From contig NZ_CP031168.1 in the NCBI RefSeq assembly GCF_022354825.1, forward strand, positions 3,907,501-3,971,500: a DNA stretch of 64,000 bases, in the 5' to 3' direction. Both the position numbers and the translations under genes were made by a program. Each line of letters opens with the position of its first letter. The first letter of the stretch is position 1. Of the stretch, positions 25,142 to 34,338 are shown one piece after another. The stretch is from Paenibacillus sp. H1-7 (GTDB taxonomy: Bacteria; Bacillota; Bacilli; Paenibacillales; NBRC-103111). The notes beneath the pieces are model-generated. The model had not been told where the DNA came from, ran no database searches, and saw nothing but the letters and a program-made list of their open reading frames with translations.

Positions 25142-25837
25142 ATGACAATAAAGCGAATCATCGCAAGCTTGATCTATGCCGTATTAGCCGCAATCTATTT
25201 ATATGGATATAAACTGTTGAACCTGATTATCGACGAATTCGATTCTTCGTTCAGTATGATAAGTGTTACCGGTATTCTTCTGCCTTTCGGGCTGGCGGTG
25301 GTGGTGATGGTCATCGTCAGCTCCTGCTTTCGAAGCGTGCGGATGAAAAGTGCTTTCATAGGACTCAGTCTGCTGCTTTTTTTGACTCCCGTTCTATATA
25401 GTGTGAGCAAGCTGACCGCGAATGAAAGACAAGCAGTGAACCCACTCCGGCAGGCGGAGCTTGCGAAACGGTTCAAGGAGGCATTGCGCGGCGGAACCGA
25501 CGGAGCTCCGATCTCCATGGCTTCTGTAGCGCCTTTTGACTGGGATCGGTTGATTGTTTTCGGCCCCTACGTATCTCCATCCGAGGTTAATGGCAAGCTG
25601 GGCTATACTTGGACGCGAAGCTCTTTTTTGAACAGCAACGAGACGGACTACACCATTTTATTTGTGAACAACGGTAAAGTAGTGCAGTCCTTGTATTTTG
25701 CGGGCAGCGTAGATCCTGCGATTCTGGGGACATTTTGGCCGAATGATGTCATGCTCGCCGTTGATAACCAGCAAGGAACCTTCAGGCTGCCTCATTTGAA
25801 GAAATATAAGGAAGAGAAGGAATCCGATCCAGGATGA
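25142..25837 (+). CDS. hypothetical membrane protein with extracytoplasmic domain
   Basis: The 231-residue protein has three hydrophobic segments in the first ~95 residues (about 5-25, 38-60 and 69-90) and then a ~135-residue polar domain (PFDWDRLIVFGPYVSPSEVN, YTILFVNNGKVVQSLYFAG). I do not recognise a named family, though the pattern resembles small uncharacterised Paenibacillus membrane proteins. AGAGGAACGG precedes ATG 25142. It may be cotranscribed with the DinB gene. Confidence 0.7.
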   Translation: MTIKRIIASLIYAVLAAIYLYGYKLLNLIIDEFDSSFSMISVTGILLPFGLAVVVMVIVSSCFRSVRMKSAFIGLSLLLFLTPVLYSVSKLTANERQAVNPLRQAELAKRFKEALRGGTDGAPISMASVAPFDWDRLIVFGPYVSPSEVNGKLGYTWTRSSFLNSNETDYTILFVNNGKVVQSLYFAGSVDPAILGTFWPNDVMLAVDNQQGTFRLPHLKKYKEEKESDPG

Positions 25838-25949
25838 ACGGGTAAAAAGAAATGAAATGGATTCATTATGCAAATAATAGGAAAAGACGGTATTTCATAT
25901 GTGCTGCGATTTGATCGAAAGTAAATAAATGTAAAAAGGTGCTTTATCA

Positions 25950-25978
25950 TTGACGGGGTCGGCCAACCGTAATAATAT
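25950..25978 (+). promoter_or_regulatory. sigma-A-type promoter for the trpXYZ-like operon
   Basis: TTGACG at 25950-25955 and TAATAT at 25973-25978 are 17 bp apart. The predicted leader is only about 40 nt, too short for a T-box or other known riboswitch. Confidence 0.6.
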
Positions 25979-26027
25979 AGCATTAGCGCTTTAAAGCTTT
26001 TTCACTATACACAGGAGGGGTCAATTT

Positions 26028-27074
26028 ATGAAATCAGCAAAAATTTTATCGCTGCTCGTTGCCGTACCTTTGATTTTCGCGGCCGGCTGTGGATCGAAAG
26101 GTACTGGAACCGCATCCAATAGCGGTGGTGCTGCCGGTACACCGGATAAGAAAGTCGTTAAGATCGGAATTTCCCAAATCGTGGAGCACCCGTCTTTGAA
26201 CGCAACGCGGGAAGGATTTCTTGCGGCATTGAAAGATGGGGGCTTCGTAGATAAAGATAATTTGCAGGTCGATTATCAAAATGCGCAAGGCGACTCTACG
26301 ACAAATTTAACCATTGCTCAAAAATTTGCATCGGATAAGAAGGATTTGGTGCTGGCGATTGCAACTCCGTCCGCTCAAGCGGTAGTGCAAAATGTGAAGG
26401 ATACGCCGGTATTGTTCGCGGCTATTACGGATCCTGTCGGCGCGAAGCTGGTTAAATCGTTGGACAAGCCGGGCGGCAACGTTTCCGGTGCTGCCGATAC
26501 GAACCCTGAATCGATCACCAAGCTGATGGACTTTATCGCTTCCGATTTTCCGAAAGTGAAGAACGTCGGGGTTGTTATTAACGAAGGCGAGCCTAACGCG
26601 GTTGTCATGCTGAAAACAGCTGAAGCGGCACTGGCCAAGCACAATATTAAAGTGGTGAAGGCAGCGGTTGCCAACAGCTCCGAAGTGAAGCAGGCTGCCG
26701 AGTCTCTGGTTGGACGCGTGGACGCATTCTATACAACTTTGGACAACACGGTAATCAGCGCAGTAGAATCTATCATTAAAGTTGCCAATGATAAGAAGAT
26801 TCCTTTCTTCTCCGCAGACCGCGACACTGTAGAAAAAGGCGCTATCGCGACTTACGGCTTCAAATATTACGATCACGGCTATCAAGCCGGCAAAATGGCT
26901 GTTGAGATTTTGAAAAACGGTGCGAAGCCAGCCGACATGAAGGTTACATTCCCTGATAAGCTGGACCTGATCATCAACCAAAATTCAGCTAAGCAGCAAG
27001 GGGTCGAAATTACAGACTCCATGAAGAGCAAAATGCAAGACAAAAACAACTTGTTGAACGCTGCTGCGAAATAA
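26028..27074 (+). CDS. ABC transporter substrate-binding lipoprotein (TrpX-like)
   Basis: The 348-residue protein has a lipoprotein signal with lipobox FAAGC (Cys about 21). The mature part is of the ABC_sub_bind type (KVVKIGISQIVEHPSLNATR, AIATPSAQAVVQNVKDTPVL, FAAITDPVGAKLVKSLDKPG, ADTNPESITKLMDF). This family goes with the putative tryptophan/tyrosine uptake systems, TrpXYZ. AGGAGGGG precedes ATG 26028. Permease and ATPase genes follow. Confidence 0.88.
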   Translation: MKSAKILSLLVAVPLIFAAGCGSKGTGTASNSGGAAGTPDKKVVKIGISQIVEHPSLNATREGFLAALKDGGFVDKDNLQVDYQNAQGDSTTNLTIAQKFASDKKDLVLAIATPSAQAVVQNVKDTPVLFAAITDPVGAKLVKSLDKPGGNVSGAADTNPESITKLMDFIASDFPKVKNVGVVINEGEPNAVVMLKTAEAALAKHNIKVVKAAVANSSEVKQAAESLVGRVDAFYTTLDNTVISAVESIIKVANDKKIPFFSADRDTVEKGAIATYGFKYYDHGYQAGKMAVEILKNGAKPADMKVTFPDKLDLIINQNSAKQQGVEITDSMKSKMQDKNNLLNAAAK

Positions 27075-27088
27075 TATTAGGAAATTTG

Positions 27089-27130
27089 GAGTGACCTTCG
27101 CTTAATTGGGAAGGTCGCTCTTCATTCTTT
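27089..27130 (+). terminator. intercistronic hairpin in the trpXYZ-like operon
   Basis: GAGTGACCTTC (27089-27099) pairs with GAAGGTCGCTC (27110-27120), with one G-T pair, followed by a T-rich tract. Sited between binding-protein and permease genes, it probably allows partial read-through and protects the binding-protein mRNA. Confidence 0.65.
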
Positions 27131-27146
27131 TTTGGAGGCTGCATAC

Positions 27147-28025
27147 ATGGACGCTTTTTGGAGTTCCGTGGAACTCGGTTTAATTTACGCCATTATGGCG
27201 CTCGGTGTGTACATTACATTCCGGATATTGGACTTCCCCGATTTGACGGTTGACGGAAGCTTCACGACGGGCGGAGCCATCGCATCCGTCATGATCGCAG
27301 GCGGTTCGTCGCCGCTGCTTGCAACCTTGTTCGCTTTTGTAGGCGGAATTATTGCAGGGGCTTGCACAGGATTGCTGCATACGAAGGCCAAAATCAACTC
27401 GCTGCTCGCAGGGATATTGATGATGATCGCCTTATATTCGATCAATCTCCGCATCATGGGCAAATCCAATATCCCGCTGCTCGGTGAAACGACGCTGATG
27501 ACGGATATTAATGTGCTCTATGTCATGCCGTTCGTCATTATTATCGTGAAGCTGCTTCTCGATTGGTTCCTGCACACGGATATGGGCTTGTCGCTTCGCG
27601 CCACGGGTGACAACCAGCGGATGATTCGCAGCTTCGGCGTCAACACGGACAATACGATCATTACCGGCGTCAGCTTATCGAACGGTCTGGTTGCACTGTC
27701 CGGAGCGCTCGTCGCACAATATTCGGCGTTTGCCGAAATTACGATGGGTGTAGGGATGATCGTTATCGGGCTTGCTTCCGTTATTATCGGCGAAGCGTTG
27801 TTCGGAGCCCGTACCGTGATCTGGGCCACCTTCTCGGTCGTTCTCGGCGCGATCCTATACCGGTTGATCGTTGCGCTGGCGCTGCGTGTGGGCCTGGAGG
27901 CGACAGATATGAAGCTTATGACGGCATTAATCGTTATTGTCGCGTTGGCATTACCGATGATCCGTAAGAAATTCAAGCAAAAGGCATTGATTCGGAAACG
28001 AGCCAGCCAACTGGGAGGAGAGTAA
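27147..28025 (+). CDS. ABC transporter permease (TrpY-like)
   Basis: The 292-residue protein has about nine hydrophobic segments and the branched-chain-type permease pattern (FRILDFPDLTVDGSFTTGGA, GLSLRATGDNQRMIRSFGVN, VSLSNGLVALSGALVAQYSA). This is the permease type paired with ABC_sub_bind proteins. GGAGG directly before selects ATG 27147; an in-frame TTG at 27132 overlaps that site. It ends 5 bp before the ATPase gene. Confidence 0.88.
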   Translation: MDAFWSSVELGLIYAIMALGVYITFRILDFPDLTVDGSFTTGGAIASVMIAGGSSPLLATLFAFVGGIIAGACTGLLHTKAKINSLLAGILMMIALYSINLRIMGKSNIPLLGETTLMTDINVLYVMPFVIIIVKLLLDWFLHTDMGLSLRATGDNQRMIRSFGVNTDNTIITGVSLSNGLVALSGALVAQYSAFAEITMGVGMIVIGLASVIIGEALFGARTVIWATFSVVLGAILYRLIVALALRVGLEATDMKLMTALIVIVALALPMIRKKFKQKALIRKRASQLGGE

Positions 28026-28030
28026 CGATC

Positions 28031-28825
28031 ATGCTGCAGCTGCAAAAGGTAGCAAAGCTGTTTAACCCGGGAACCCCGGATGAAAAAGTGGCGTTGTCCG
28101 GCATTAACCTGCAACTGAAGGAAGGCGACTTCGTCACCGTGATCGGAAGTAACGGAGCCGGGAAATCGACATTGATGAATATCATTTCCGGTGTCATGAT
28201 TCCCGACGCGGGAACGGTGCATATCGAAGGCAAAGAGGTGCAATTCGTTCCGGAGCACAAGCGGAGCCAGTGGATCGGCCGTGTGTTCCAGGATCCTATG
28301 GCCGGTACGGCGCCGACGATGACCATTCAGGAAAATATGGCGATAGCTTATGCCCGCAACAAAACCCGCGGCTTGGGCTTCGGTGTGAACTCCAAGAAGC
28401 GGGTGCTGTTCGCCGAGCAGCTGAGCCGTCTTGGCTTGAATCTGGAGAGCCGCATGAACGCGAAGGTCGGCTTGCTGTCTGGCGGGGAGCGGCAGGCGCT
28501 AAGCCTTCTGATGGCTACGTTTACGGAGCCGCGCATCCTGCTGCTGGACGAGCATACCGCTGCGCTGGACCCGTCCCGTGCGGAGCTGATCACCCGATTG
28601 ACACAGCAAATCGTTCAAGAAATGAATTTAACCACGCTGATGGTTACACATAATATGGAGCAAGCTATTCGCCTCGGCAACCGGCTGATCATGATGGATA
28701 AAGGGAGAATTATTCTCGATGTGCCGGAAGAAGAGAAGAAGACGTTAACGGTCGAACGGCTGCTGCGGGAATTCGAACGCATCCGCGGCGAGAAATTTGT
28801 GGACGACCGGGTTGTATTGGGTTAA
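28031..28825 (+). CDS. ABC transporter ATP-binding protein (TrpZ-like)
   Basis: The 264-residue ATPase has Walker A GSNGAGKSTLMN at about 38, Q-loop in IGRVFQDPMAG, signature LSGGERQALSLLMA at about 149 and Walker B RILLLDEHTAALDP, then MVTHNMEQAIRLG with the switch His. GGAGGAGAG precedes ATG 28031. It completes the three-gene importer begun at 26028. Confidence 0.93.
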   Translation: MLQLQKVAKLFNPGTPDEKVALSGINLQLKEGDFVTVIGSNGAGKSTLMNIISGVMIPDAGTVHIEGKEVQFVPEHKRSQWIGRVFQDPMAGTAPTMTIQENMAIAYARNKTRGLGFGVNSKKRVLFAEQLSRLGLNLESRMNAKVGLLSGGERQALSLLMATFTEPRILLLDEHTAALDPSRAELITRLTQQIVQEMNLTTLMVTHNMEQAIRLGNRLIMMDKGRIILDVPEEEKKTLTVERLLREFERIRGEKFVDDRVVLG

Positions 28826-28845
28826 CACGCATGTTAGTCATATTG

Positions 28846-28887
28846 AAAAGCGCATGATCCTGTTGGACAGGACATGCGTTTTTTTTG
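28846..28887 (+). terminator. intrinsic terminator of the trpXYZ-like operon
   Basis: GCATG-A-TCCTG and CAGGA-CATGC arms flank a 5-nt loop and are followed by eight Ts. Confidence 0.85.
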
Positions 28888-28927
28888 TCTGGCTCTGAGA
28901 CGGCGCCGCTTGATGCATCAATGAATG

Positions 28928-29791
28928 CTAACGCAAATAGCCAGAACGGTATTTGGCAGGCGATATTCCGGTATGCTGACGAAACACGCGCAAGAAATAG
29001 TTGTAATCGGTAAAGCCGACCTTGGTGACGATTTCTTTTAACGGCAGATCGGAGTGATGCAGCAGCTCTTTGGCCTGTTCCATCTTGATCCGGTTGGCAT
29101 ACTGCAGCGGCGTCATTCCGGTATGCTTCTTCAAGCATTTGGACAAGTAATCGATATGGAAATTAAATCGTCTGGATAAGTCATCAAGCCGAAACGGCCG
29201 GTCTGAGGTCGCATACAAATAGTTGATGATTTGCTCGCTCAGCTTTTGGCCGGGTGAAAACACACGAGCCCGCAGCTGCTTCTGGAGAAGTGCAAAAAAC
29301 TGGCACAGAAGCGTCTGCAGCGGCAGCTGATTTTCGACGGAAAAGCGGTTGTTCAGCTGAAGCATCTGATCGAGCAAAGGGAACACCTCCGACGTCTCAA
29401 TCGCACCGGACTTTGGAATGTACATGGTTTGTTTGCTGGGCTCTAAATCTCTGTAAGTCGGTGAAGGCGATACCGCCGTCCATTGGATTTCGTCCGCAGT
29501 TACGGTGCGAAGCGGGAGGAAGTGCTTGAAATGCACGTAATACAGCTCGGTACCTTCTTTGCTTCCTTGATGTCCCCAGTGGCGGCGATGGGGCTCGAGC
29601 ACGAGAATATCGTTTGCTTTCAGCTCATACTCCTTCTCCTGCTCGGTCATATAATAGGCGCCTTGTTTTACAATCAGCAGATCGTATAATGAGAAGCTTC
29701 GTTCGTAATGGTGGGTGCCTGTTGGCGGCTTGGTCAGGCCGATCGTCATAAATTGCGGCAGCGGCGGTATTTGCAGTTCTAAACAGTCCAT
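28928..29791 (-). CDS. AraC family transcriptional regulator with cupin-like sensor
   Basis: The 287-residue protein has an N-terminal cupin-like region (about 20-100: LYDLLIVKQGAYYMTEQEKE, NDILVLEPHRRHWGHQG). The C-terminal ~100 residues form a double helix-turn-helix of the AraC type (LDDLSRRFNFHIDYLSKCLK, EIVTKVGFTDYNYFLRVFRQ, HTGISPAKYR). It is divergent from a beta-propeller glycosidase gene, which it probably activates in response to a sugar. Confidence 0.9.
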   Translation of the reverse strand: MDCLELQIPPLPQFMTIGLTKPPTGTHHYERSFSLYDLLIVKQGAYYMTEQEKEYELKANDILVLEPHRRHWGHQGSKEGTELYYVHFKHFLPLRTVTADEIQWTAVSPSPTYRDLEPSKQTMYIPKSGAIETSEVFPLLDQMLQLNNRFSVENQLPLQTLLCQFFALLQKQLRARVFSPGQKLSEQIINYLYATSDRPFRLDDLSRRFNFHIDYLSKCLKKHTGMTPLQYANRIKMEQAKELLHHSDLPLKEIVTKVGFTDYNYFLRVFRQHTGISPAKYRSGYLR

Positions 29792-29929
29792 AGCGGTCCT
29801 CGCTGAGATATTTTGAAAGCGTATAATTTTACGTATTCCTGCTTATTGTACCTTTGGGAATCCTGAAAAATCAAGGAATGCAGCAATAATAAAATACTGA
29901 TATTGTGCTTAAAGCTATCGGAATTCTCT

Positions 29930-29974
29930 CTAGTACTGCCTTTCAGCATATGATTTAATGGGGAAGAGTACTAG
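29930..29974. promoter_or_regulatory. inverted repeat between AraC regulator and glycosidase genes
   Basis: CTAGTACT (29930-29937) and AGTACTAG (29967-29974) are perfect inverted 8-mers in the 234-bp divergent region, upstream of a TATAAT at 29988-29993. A binding site for the adjacent AraC protein is plausible. Confidence 0.4.
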
Positions 29975-30025
29975 TCTCATAGCTATTTATAATCATCGAT
30001 AATAGAAGAGAAGGAGAGAATAGGA

Positions 30026-31060
30026 ATGTCTCTTGCAGGTTTGAATTTGCATCAAAAGCTGAAGCCGGCGCCATTGAACGGCGGTTTTCGTATGGAAGGA
30101 TACTGGGTGTGGTGCGGGTCCGTAGTCAAAGGAGAGGACGGCCGCTTTCATATGTTCGCTTCCCGCTGGCGCCAATCGCTGCCCATGCATCCGGGCTGGA
30201 TTATGGCTTCGGAAGTAGTGCGTGCGGTATCGGATACGCCGGAAGGTCCATACGAGTTCCAAGAGGTTGTGCTTCCTGCCAGAGGAGCACAGTTCTGGGA
30301 CGGACGCAGCACGCATAACCCGCATATTACGAAATGCGGAGACACCTATTTGTTATATTACATGGGCTCGACGCATCCGCTTCCTGAGCCTGCTGAAGGA
30401 GAACAGGTCGGTCTCGACGATCCGAGATGTATCGTTGGCCGTGCGAACAAGCGTGTCGGGCTTGCAACGTCGAAGAGCGTATTCGGGCCTTGGGAACGTT
30501 CGGATTCGCCGCTGCTGCCAACGCGCCCGGGCAAATTCGACAGCTTCCTGACTTCGAATCCGGCTCCGTGCGTTAGTCCGGACGGCTCTGCACTGCTAGT
30601 GTACAAAGCAAGAAGATACGAAGGCAATGTACATGGCAAAATGACTATCGGCGTGGCTCATGCAGAACATTTTACAGGTCCTTATGTACGCAGCTCGGAT
30701 GATCCGTTGTTCTCGCCGGAGCAATTTCATATCGAAGATCCGTTCATTTGGAAAACGGACGAAGGCTATGAATTGATCGCCAAAGATATGGAAGGCAACA
30801 TCGGCGGGGAGAAGCACGGCGGAGTTCACGCCTTCTCCAGAGACGGTAAGGAGTGGGCGTTCAGTGAAGCGCCGAAGGCTTATTCCAGGACCATTACATG
30901 GGAAGACGGCACGGTTCAGACTATGGGGAGTCTCGAGCGCCCGTTTCTGCTGTTCCAGGACGGCAAGCCGACGCACTTGTTCTGTGCGGTAGCGAACGGT
31001 CCCGGAGGCTTTCAAAAAGCTACGCAAACTTGGAATATGTGTATTCCGATTGGCGAATAA
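30026..31060 (+). CDS. GH43-like five-bladed beta-propeller glycosidase
   Basis: The 344-residue cytoplasmic protein has the blade motifs of GH43/GH32-like propellers (YWVWCGSVVKGEDGRFHMFA, FWDGRSTHNPHITKCGDTYL, SNPAPCVSPDGSALLVYKAR, HIEDPFIWKTDEGYELIAKD, SLERPFLLFQDGKPTHLFCA). Likely acidic residues lie in these motifs, but I cannot assign the catalytic set. No signal peptide, so the substrate would be an imported oligosaccharide. AAGGAGAG precedes ATG 30026. It is divergent from an AraC regulator and ends in its own terminator. Confidence 0.75.
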   Translation: MSLAGLNLHQKLKPAPLNGGFRMEGYWVWCGSVVKGEDGRFHMFASRWRQSLPMHPGWIMASEVVRAVSDTPEGPYEFQEVVLPARGAQFWDGRSTHNPHITKCGDTYLLYYMGSTHPLPEPAEGEQVGLDDPRCIVGRANKRVGLATSKSVFGPWERSDSPLLPTRPGKFDSFLTSNPAPCVSPDGSALLVYKARRYEGNVHGKMTIGVAHAEHFTGPYVRSSDDPLFSPEQFHIEDPFIWKTDEGYELIAKDMEGNIGGEKHGGVHAFSRDGKEWAFSEAPKAYSRTITWEDGTVQTMGSLERPFLLFQDGKPTHLFCAVANGPGGFQKATQTWNMCIPIGE

Positions 31061-31065
31061 CCTGC

Positions 31066-31094
31066 AAGCGGCTGACTTTGTCGGCCGCTTTTTT
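31066..31094 (+). terminator. intrinsic terminator after the GH43-like gene
   Basis: AGCGGC and GCCGCT arms flank an 11-nt loop and are followed by a run of six Ts. Confidence 0.85.
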
Positions 31095-31237
31095 ATTTAT
31101 TGCATTATAGTCCTAATGATCTGCAAGACTTAGGTCGGGGAGAGGGCCAGCCTAGGGACGGTTCAATCATCAGGATGATCGGAGTAAACTTAGGGAAGCT
31201 TACAACTGAGCGAATCTATCGATGACAGGTGCTTCCA

Positions 31238-32320
31238 ATGATTGAATCCTACTTATTTCCCATACGCTATGCGCTTCTGACGTTTCCTATTGCCGCACTG
31301 CTGTTTACGCTTCCGTTCCTTATTATCCAGTACCGGATGTACGGTTATGTGAACAAGTTTCGGGGCTTTGTCGTATATTCCGCGCTGCTTTATTTGATTA
31401 CCGCATATTATCTCGTTATTTTGCCGCTTCCCGATACTACTCATACGTGCACGGCATCCGGGAATACGTTTACGCAGTGGATTCCGTTTCAATTCGTCCA
31501 AGATTTTTGGAGAGAAACGGCGCTAGATATCCATAATCCATCCACTTATGCCGTCCTGTTCAAGGAAAGGGCTGTGCTGCAGGTATTGTTTAACGTCTTG
31601 CTGCTTGTCCCGCTCGGAATGTTCCTCAGGTATTATTTCCGCTTTTCCTTCCTGTGGACAACCGCGGCTGCGTTCGGATTATCGCTGTTTTTCGAGTGGA
31701 CGCAGTATACGGGGCTTTATGGATTTTACGACTGCCCGTACCGTTTGTTCGATATCGACGATCTGATGCTGAATACGATCGGGGGTATGCTTGGGTATGC
31801 GCTTATGAAGCTGTTCTCCAAGGTATTGCCGAGCATGGACCAGCTGGACGATAAAGTCGATTTGTCATTGATCCGGGTAGGCTATGTGCGCCGGTTTATC
31901 GCTTTTCAGATCGATTGGGTCACATTGATTCCATTCGCTGTCTTCCTGTACTTTTTCGGGAATCCGATTTACTTTGCCGCGCTGGTGGTTGCCTATTTTA
32001 TTATTTTGCCTTATATGACGAACGGGTTTACGCTGGGCAAGTATATCGTGCGAATCCGGCTGGCGGGACGGGGAGACCGGATCCGGTTAACCGAATTGAT
32101 CGTCCGCTACGGGCTGCTGTATTTCCTGCTGGGCGGAATTCATGCGCTGGGATTGTATGCGGCTGTACAGCTTCACTCCGTCATCCTGGGCTGGATGATC
32201 TTAGTCCCTTTGTTGGCTGTGGACATCCTATTCACAGGACATCTGGCATACCGGCTGTATAACCGGGAAAAGGGGCTGTTCTACGAAACGAAAAGCGGCA
32301 CGCGGCATATTGTATCGTGA
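31238..32320 (+). CDS. VanZ-RDD domain membrane protein
   Basis: The 360-residue protein has two membrane domains. The VanZ-like part (about 1-195) includes VYSALLYLITAYYLVILPLP, NVLLLVPLGMFLRYYFRF, FFEWTQYTGLYG and FDIDDLMLNTIGGMLGY. The RDD part (about 210-345) includes VRRFIAFQIDWVTLIPFAVF and TNGFTLGKYIVRIRL. VanZ-like proteins are associated with low-level glycopeptide tolerance; RDD function is not well defined. AGGTG at 31227-31231 serves ATG 31238. The gene stands alone, followed by an unusual inverted-repeat region. Confidence 0.85.
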   Translation: MIESYLFPIRYALLTFPIAALLFTLPFLIIQYRMYGYVNKFRGFVVYSALLYLITAYYLVILPLPDTTHTCTASGNTFTQWIPFQFVQDFWRETALDIHNPSTYAVLFKERAVLQVLFNVLLLVPLGMFLRYYFRFSFLWTTAAAFGLSLFFEWTQYTGLYGFYDCPYRLFDIDDLMLNTIGGMLGYALMKLFSKVLPSMDQLDDKVDLSLIRVGYVRRFIAFQIDWVTLIPFAVFLYFFGNPIYFAALVVAYFIILPYMTNGFTLGKYIVRIRLAGRGDRIRLTELIVRYGLLYFLLGGIHALGLYAAVQLHSVILGWMILVPLLAVDILFTGHLAYRLYNREKGLFYETKSGTRHIVS

Positions 32321-32327
32321 CGTAAGA

Positions 32328-32590
32328 AGCGTTCGGACTCTCTCCGGATGCTTCCGGGTGTCGAGAAAGACTAATCTTCGAAATTTGTTTATTAGCAAGG
32401 CGGGAGTATGCCTCGGAAGAGTTTACGTCCGCCTTTGAAACCTGTGAGAATACCGCTAATTCTATTCAAAATCACAGGTTTCAATAGCGGCTGGAGGGGC
32501 ATACCCCACTGGCGTATACAAACAAATTCGTGTCTCGTGGCATTCACAACCATCTCAAGCATTCGGAATCTCTCCGGATGCTTTTTTTTT
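32328..32590. repeat. long imperfect inverted-repeat element flanked by duplicated terminator-like hairpins
   Basis: Two near-identical hairpins bound this region: AGCGTTCGG-loop-CCGGATGCT at 32328-32352 (no T run) and AGCATTCGG-loop-CCGGATGCT at 32558-32582 (followed by Ts to 32590, a true terminator). Between them are inverted segments at matched spacing: GAAATTTGTTT 32380-32390 with AAACAAATTC 32520-32529; GTATGCC 32406-32412 with GGCATAC 32498-32504; GAAACCTGTGA 32437-32447 with TCACAGGTTTC 32472-32482. CCGCTA 32453-32458 and TAGCGG 32485-32490 cross the central stem, as in a pseudoknot. This could be a MITE-like insertion into a terminator, or a structured RNA. It fills most of the 432-bp gap before the next gene. 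Confidence 0.6.
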
Positions 32591-32752
32591 GTTCACATAA
32601 GACCGGTAGAAGCTATGACAAGAAAATGAAATAATAAGGCGCAGAAAGCATTGATCCGTATAGAATCTTGAATTTGCTTGAACTACAATGGGAGCATGTC
32701 AGCTTGACAAGCATGCTGATGATTATTTGCGCTATAAAGGAGACAGCTTCAG

Positions 32753-34315
32753 ATGAACACGTTCCGTAACCCGATATTGCCCGGATTTTATCCGGATCCA
32801 TCCATTTGCCGAGTAGGGGAGGACTACTACTTAGTTACCTCCTCATTTGAATATTTCCCGGGCGTCCCTATTTTCCACAGCAAAGATTTAGTGAACTGGC
32901 GGCAGCTCGGGCATGTGCTGGATCGTCCCTCGCAGCTTGATCTCGACGGCACCCCAACATCCAAAGGAATATACGCCGCCACGATCCGGCATCACCGTGG
33001 AACGTTTTACATGATTACGACGTTCGTCGTAAGCGCTACCGGCGCGCGGAGAAATTTTTATGTTACCGCCAAGGATCCTGCAGGACCGTGGTCTGATCCG
33101 GTCTGGCTTCCGGATGCACCGGGGATCGATCCTTCCTTGTTTTTCGATGACGACGGCAAAGCCTATGTCATGGCCAATCGGCAGCCCCCGGCAGGCCAGC
33201 AGTATCCGAAGCATATGGAAATTTGGCTGCAAGAGCTGGATGTTGAGAACGGCAAACTGGTTGGAGATAAATTCAGTCTGTGGGACGGCGCATTGAAGCA
33301 AATTCATGCGCAGGAAGGCCCGCATTTATATAAAATCAACGGCATGTATTACTTGATCATTGCCGAGGGCGGCACAGGCTTCACCCATTCGGTGACGATA
33401 GCCCGAAGCGAGACGATCACCGGCCCGTATGAAAATTGCAAGATGAATCCGATTCTTACCCATCGCCATTTGGGAAGAAGCTATCCGGTCGTCAATGTCG
33501 GTCATGCCGATATCGTCGATACTCCGAACGGGGAGTGGTGGATGGTATGCCTTGCTTCGCGACCATATGGGGGGGACTATCGCAATTTGGGCAGGGAGAC
33601 GTTCCTGGTGCCGTTCGAATGGGAAAAAGGCTGGCCCGTCGTCAATCCCGGTAAAGGAATCGTGGAGCTGGAAATGCGCCGTCCCGAGCTTCCGGAGAAG
33701 CGGTGGGCATCGGTTCCGGCCTGCGATCATTTCGACTCGGCGGAGCTCGGAATGCAGTGGAATTTCATCCGCACTCCGAGAGGCGAGTTCTGGTCCTTGT
33801 CCGAGCGCCCGGGCCATTTGAGGCTGAAGCTGAAGCCGGAGCGAATAACGGACAGTGTGAATCCGAGCTTCGTAGGACGCCGTCAGCAGCATATGGATTT
33901 TGCCGCCAGAACGGTAATGGAATTTACCCCAAGCAGCAAAGGTGAAACTGCAGGATTGGTCCTTCTGCAAAATCCCGATTATCAATACCGGATGGAGTAT
34001 GGCTGGAGCGAGGAAGGATCGAAGCTCAGCCTCATTCAGCGAAAAGCAGGAGAAGAAGCCGTGCTGGCCTCTCTGCCGATGACGGCATCGAAACTGTATT
34101 TGAAGGTGGAGGCTATCGGACAAGCCTACAGCTTCTATTATGCTACGGAGGCGGAGCAGTGGCTGCCATTGGTGGAGAGTGCGGACGGAACGCTTCTGAG
34201 CTCAGATGTTGCGGGTGGCTTTATCGGTGCTTATATGGGGATGTATGCCAGCAGCCAAGGGGAGCACAGCAGCCATGCGGCGGATTTTGACTGGTTCGAA
34301 TATGTCCCGCTTTGA
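32753..34315 (+). CDS. glycoside hydrolase family 43 (beta-xylosidase/arabinofuranosidase-like)
   Basis: The 520-residue protein has the length and layout of XynB-type GH43 enzymes: a five-bladed propeller (about 1-310) followed by a beta-sandwich domain (about 325-520, ending HAADFDWFEY). The three catalytic acids are in place: Asp15 (GFYPDPSICR, general base), Asp126 (GIDPSLFFDDD, pKa modulator) and Glu188 (AQEGPHLYK, general acid). No signal peptide, so it acts on imported xylo- or arabino-oligosaccharides. AAAGGAGA precedes ATG 32753. It heads a run of three genes ending with a second GH43. Confidence 0.93.
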   Translation: MNTFRNPILPGFYPDPSICRVGEDYYLVTSSFEYFPGVPIFHSKDLVNWRQLGHVLDRPSQLDLDGTPTSKGIYAATIRHHRGTFYMITTFVVSATGARRNFYVTAKDPAGPWSDPVWLPDAPGIDPSLFFDDDGKAYVMANRQPPAGQQYPKHMEIWLQELDVENGKLVGDKFSLWDGALKQIHAQEGPHLYKINGMYYLIIAEGGTGFTHSVTIARSETITGPYENCKMNPILTHRHLGRSYPVVNVGHADIVDTPNGEWWMVCLASRPYGGDYRNLGRETFLVPFEWEKGWPVVNPGKGIVELEMRRPELPEKRWASVPACDHFDSAELGMQWNFIRTPRGEFWSLSERPGHLRLKLKPERITDSVNPSFVGRRQQHMDFAARTVMEFTPSSKGETAGLVLLQNPDYQYRMEYGWSEEGSKLSLIQRKAGEEAVLASLPMTASKLYLKVEAIGQAYSFYYATEAEQWLPLVESADGTLLSSDVAGGFIGAYMGMYASSQGEHSSHAADFDWFEYVPL

Positions 34316-34338
34316 AACTAATCGAGGGGTGAATGGAT

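Noticed and set aside
32493..32506. GGGGCATACCCC palindrome as a possible third copy of the exporter operator
   Set aside because: The arms are in the opposite order (GGGG then CCCC) from TACCCC-N4-GGGGTA, and it belongs to the inverted-repeat element.
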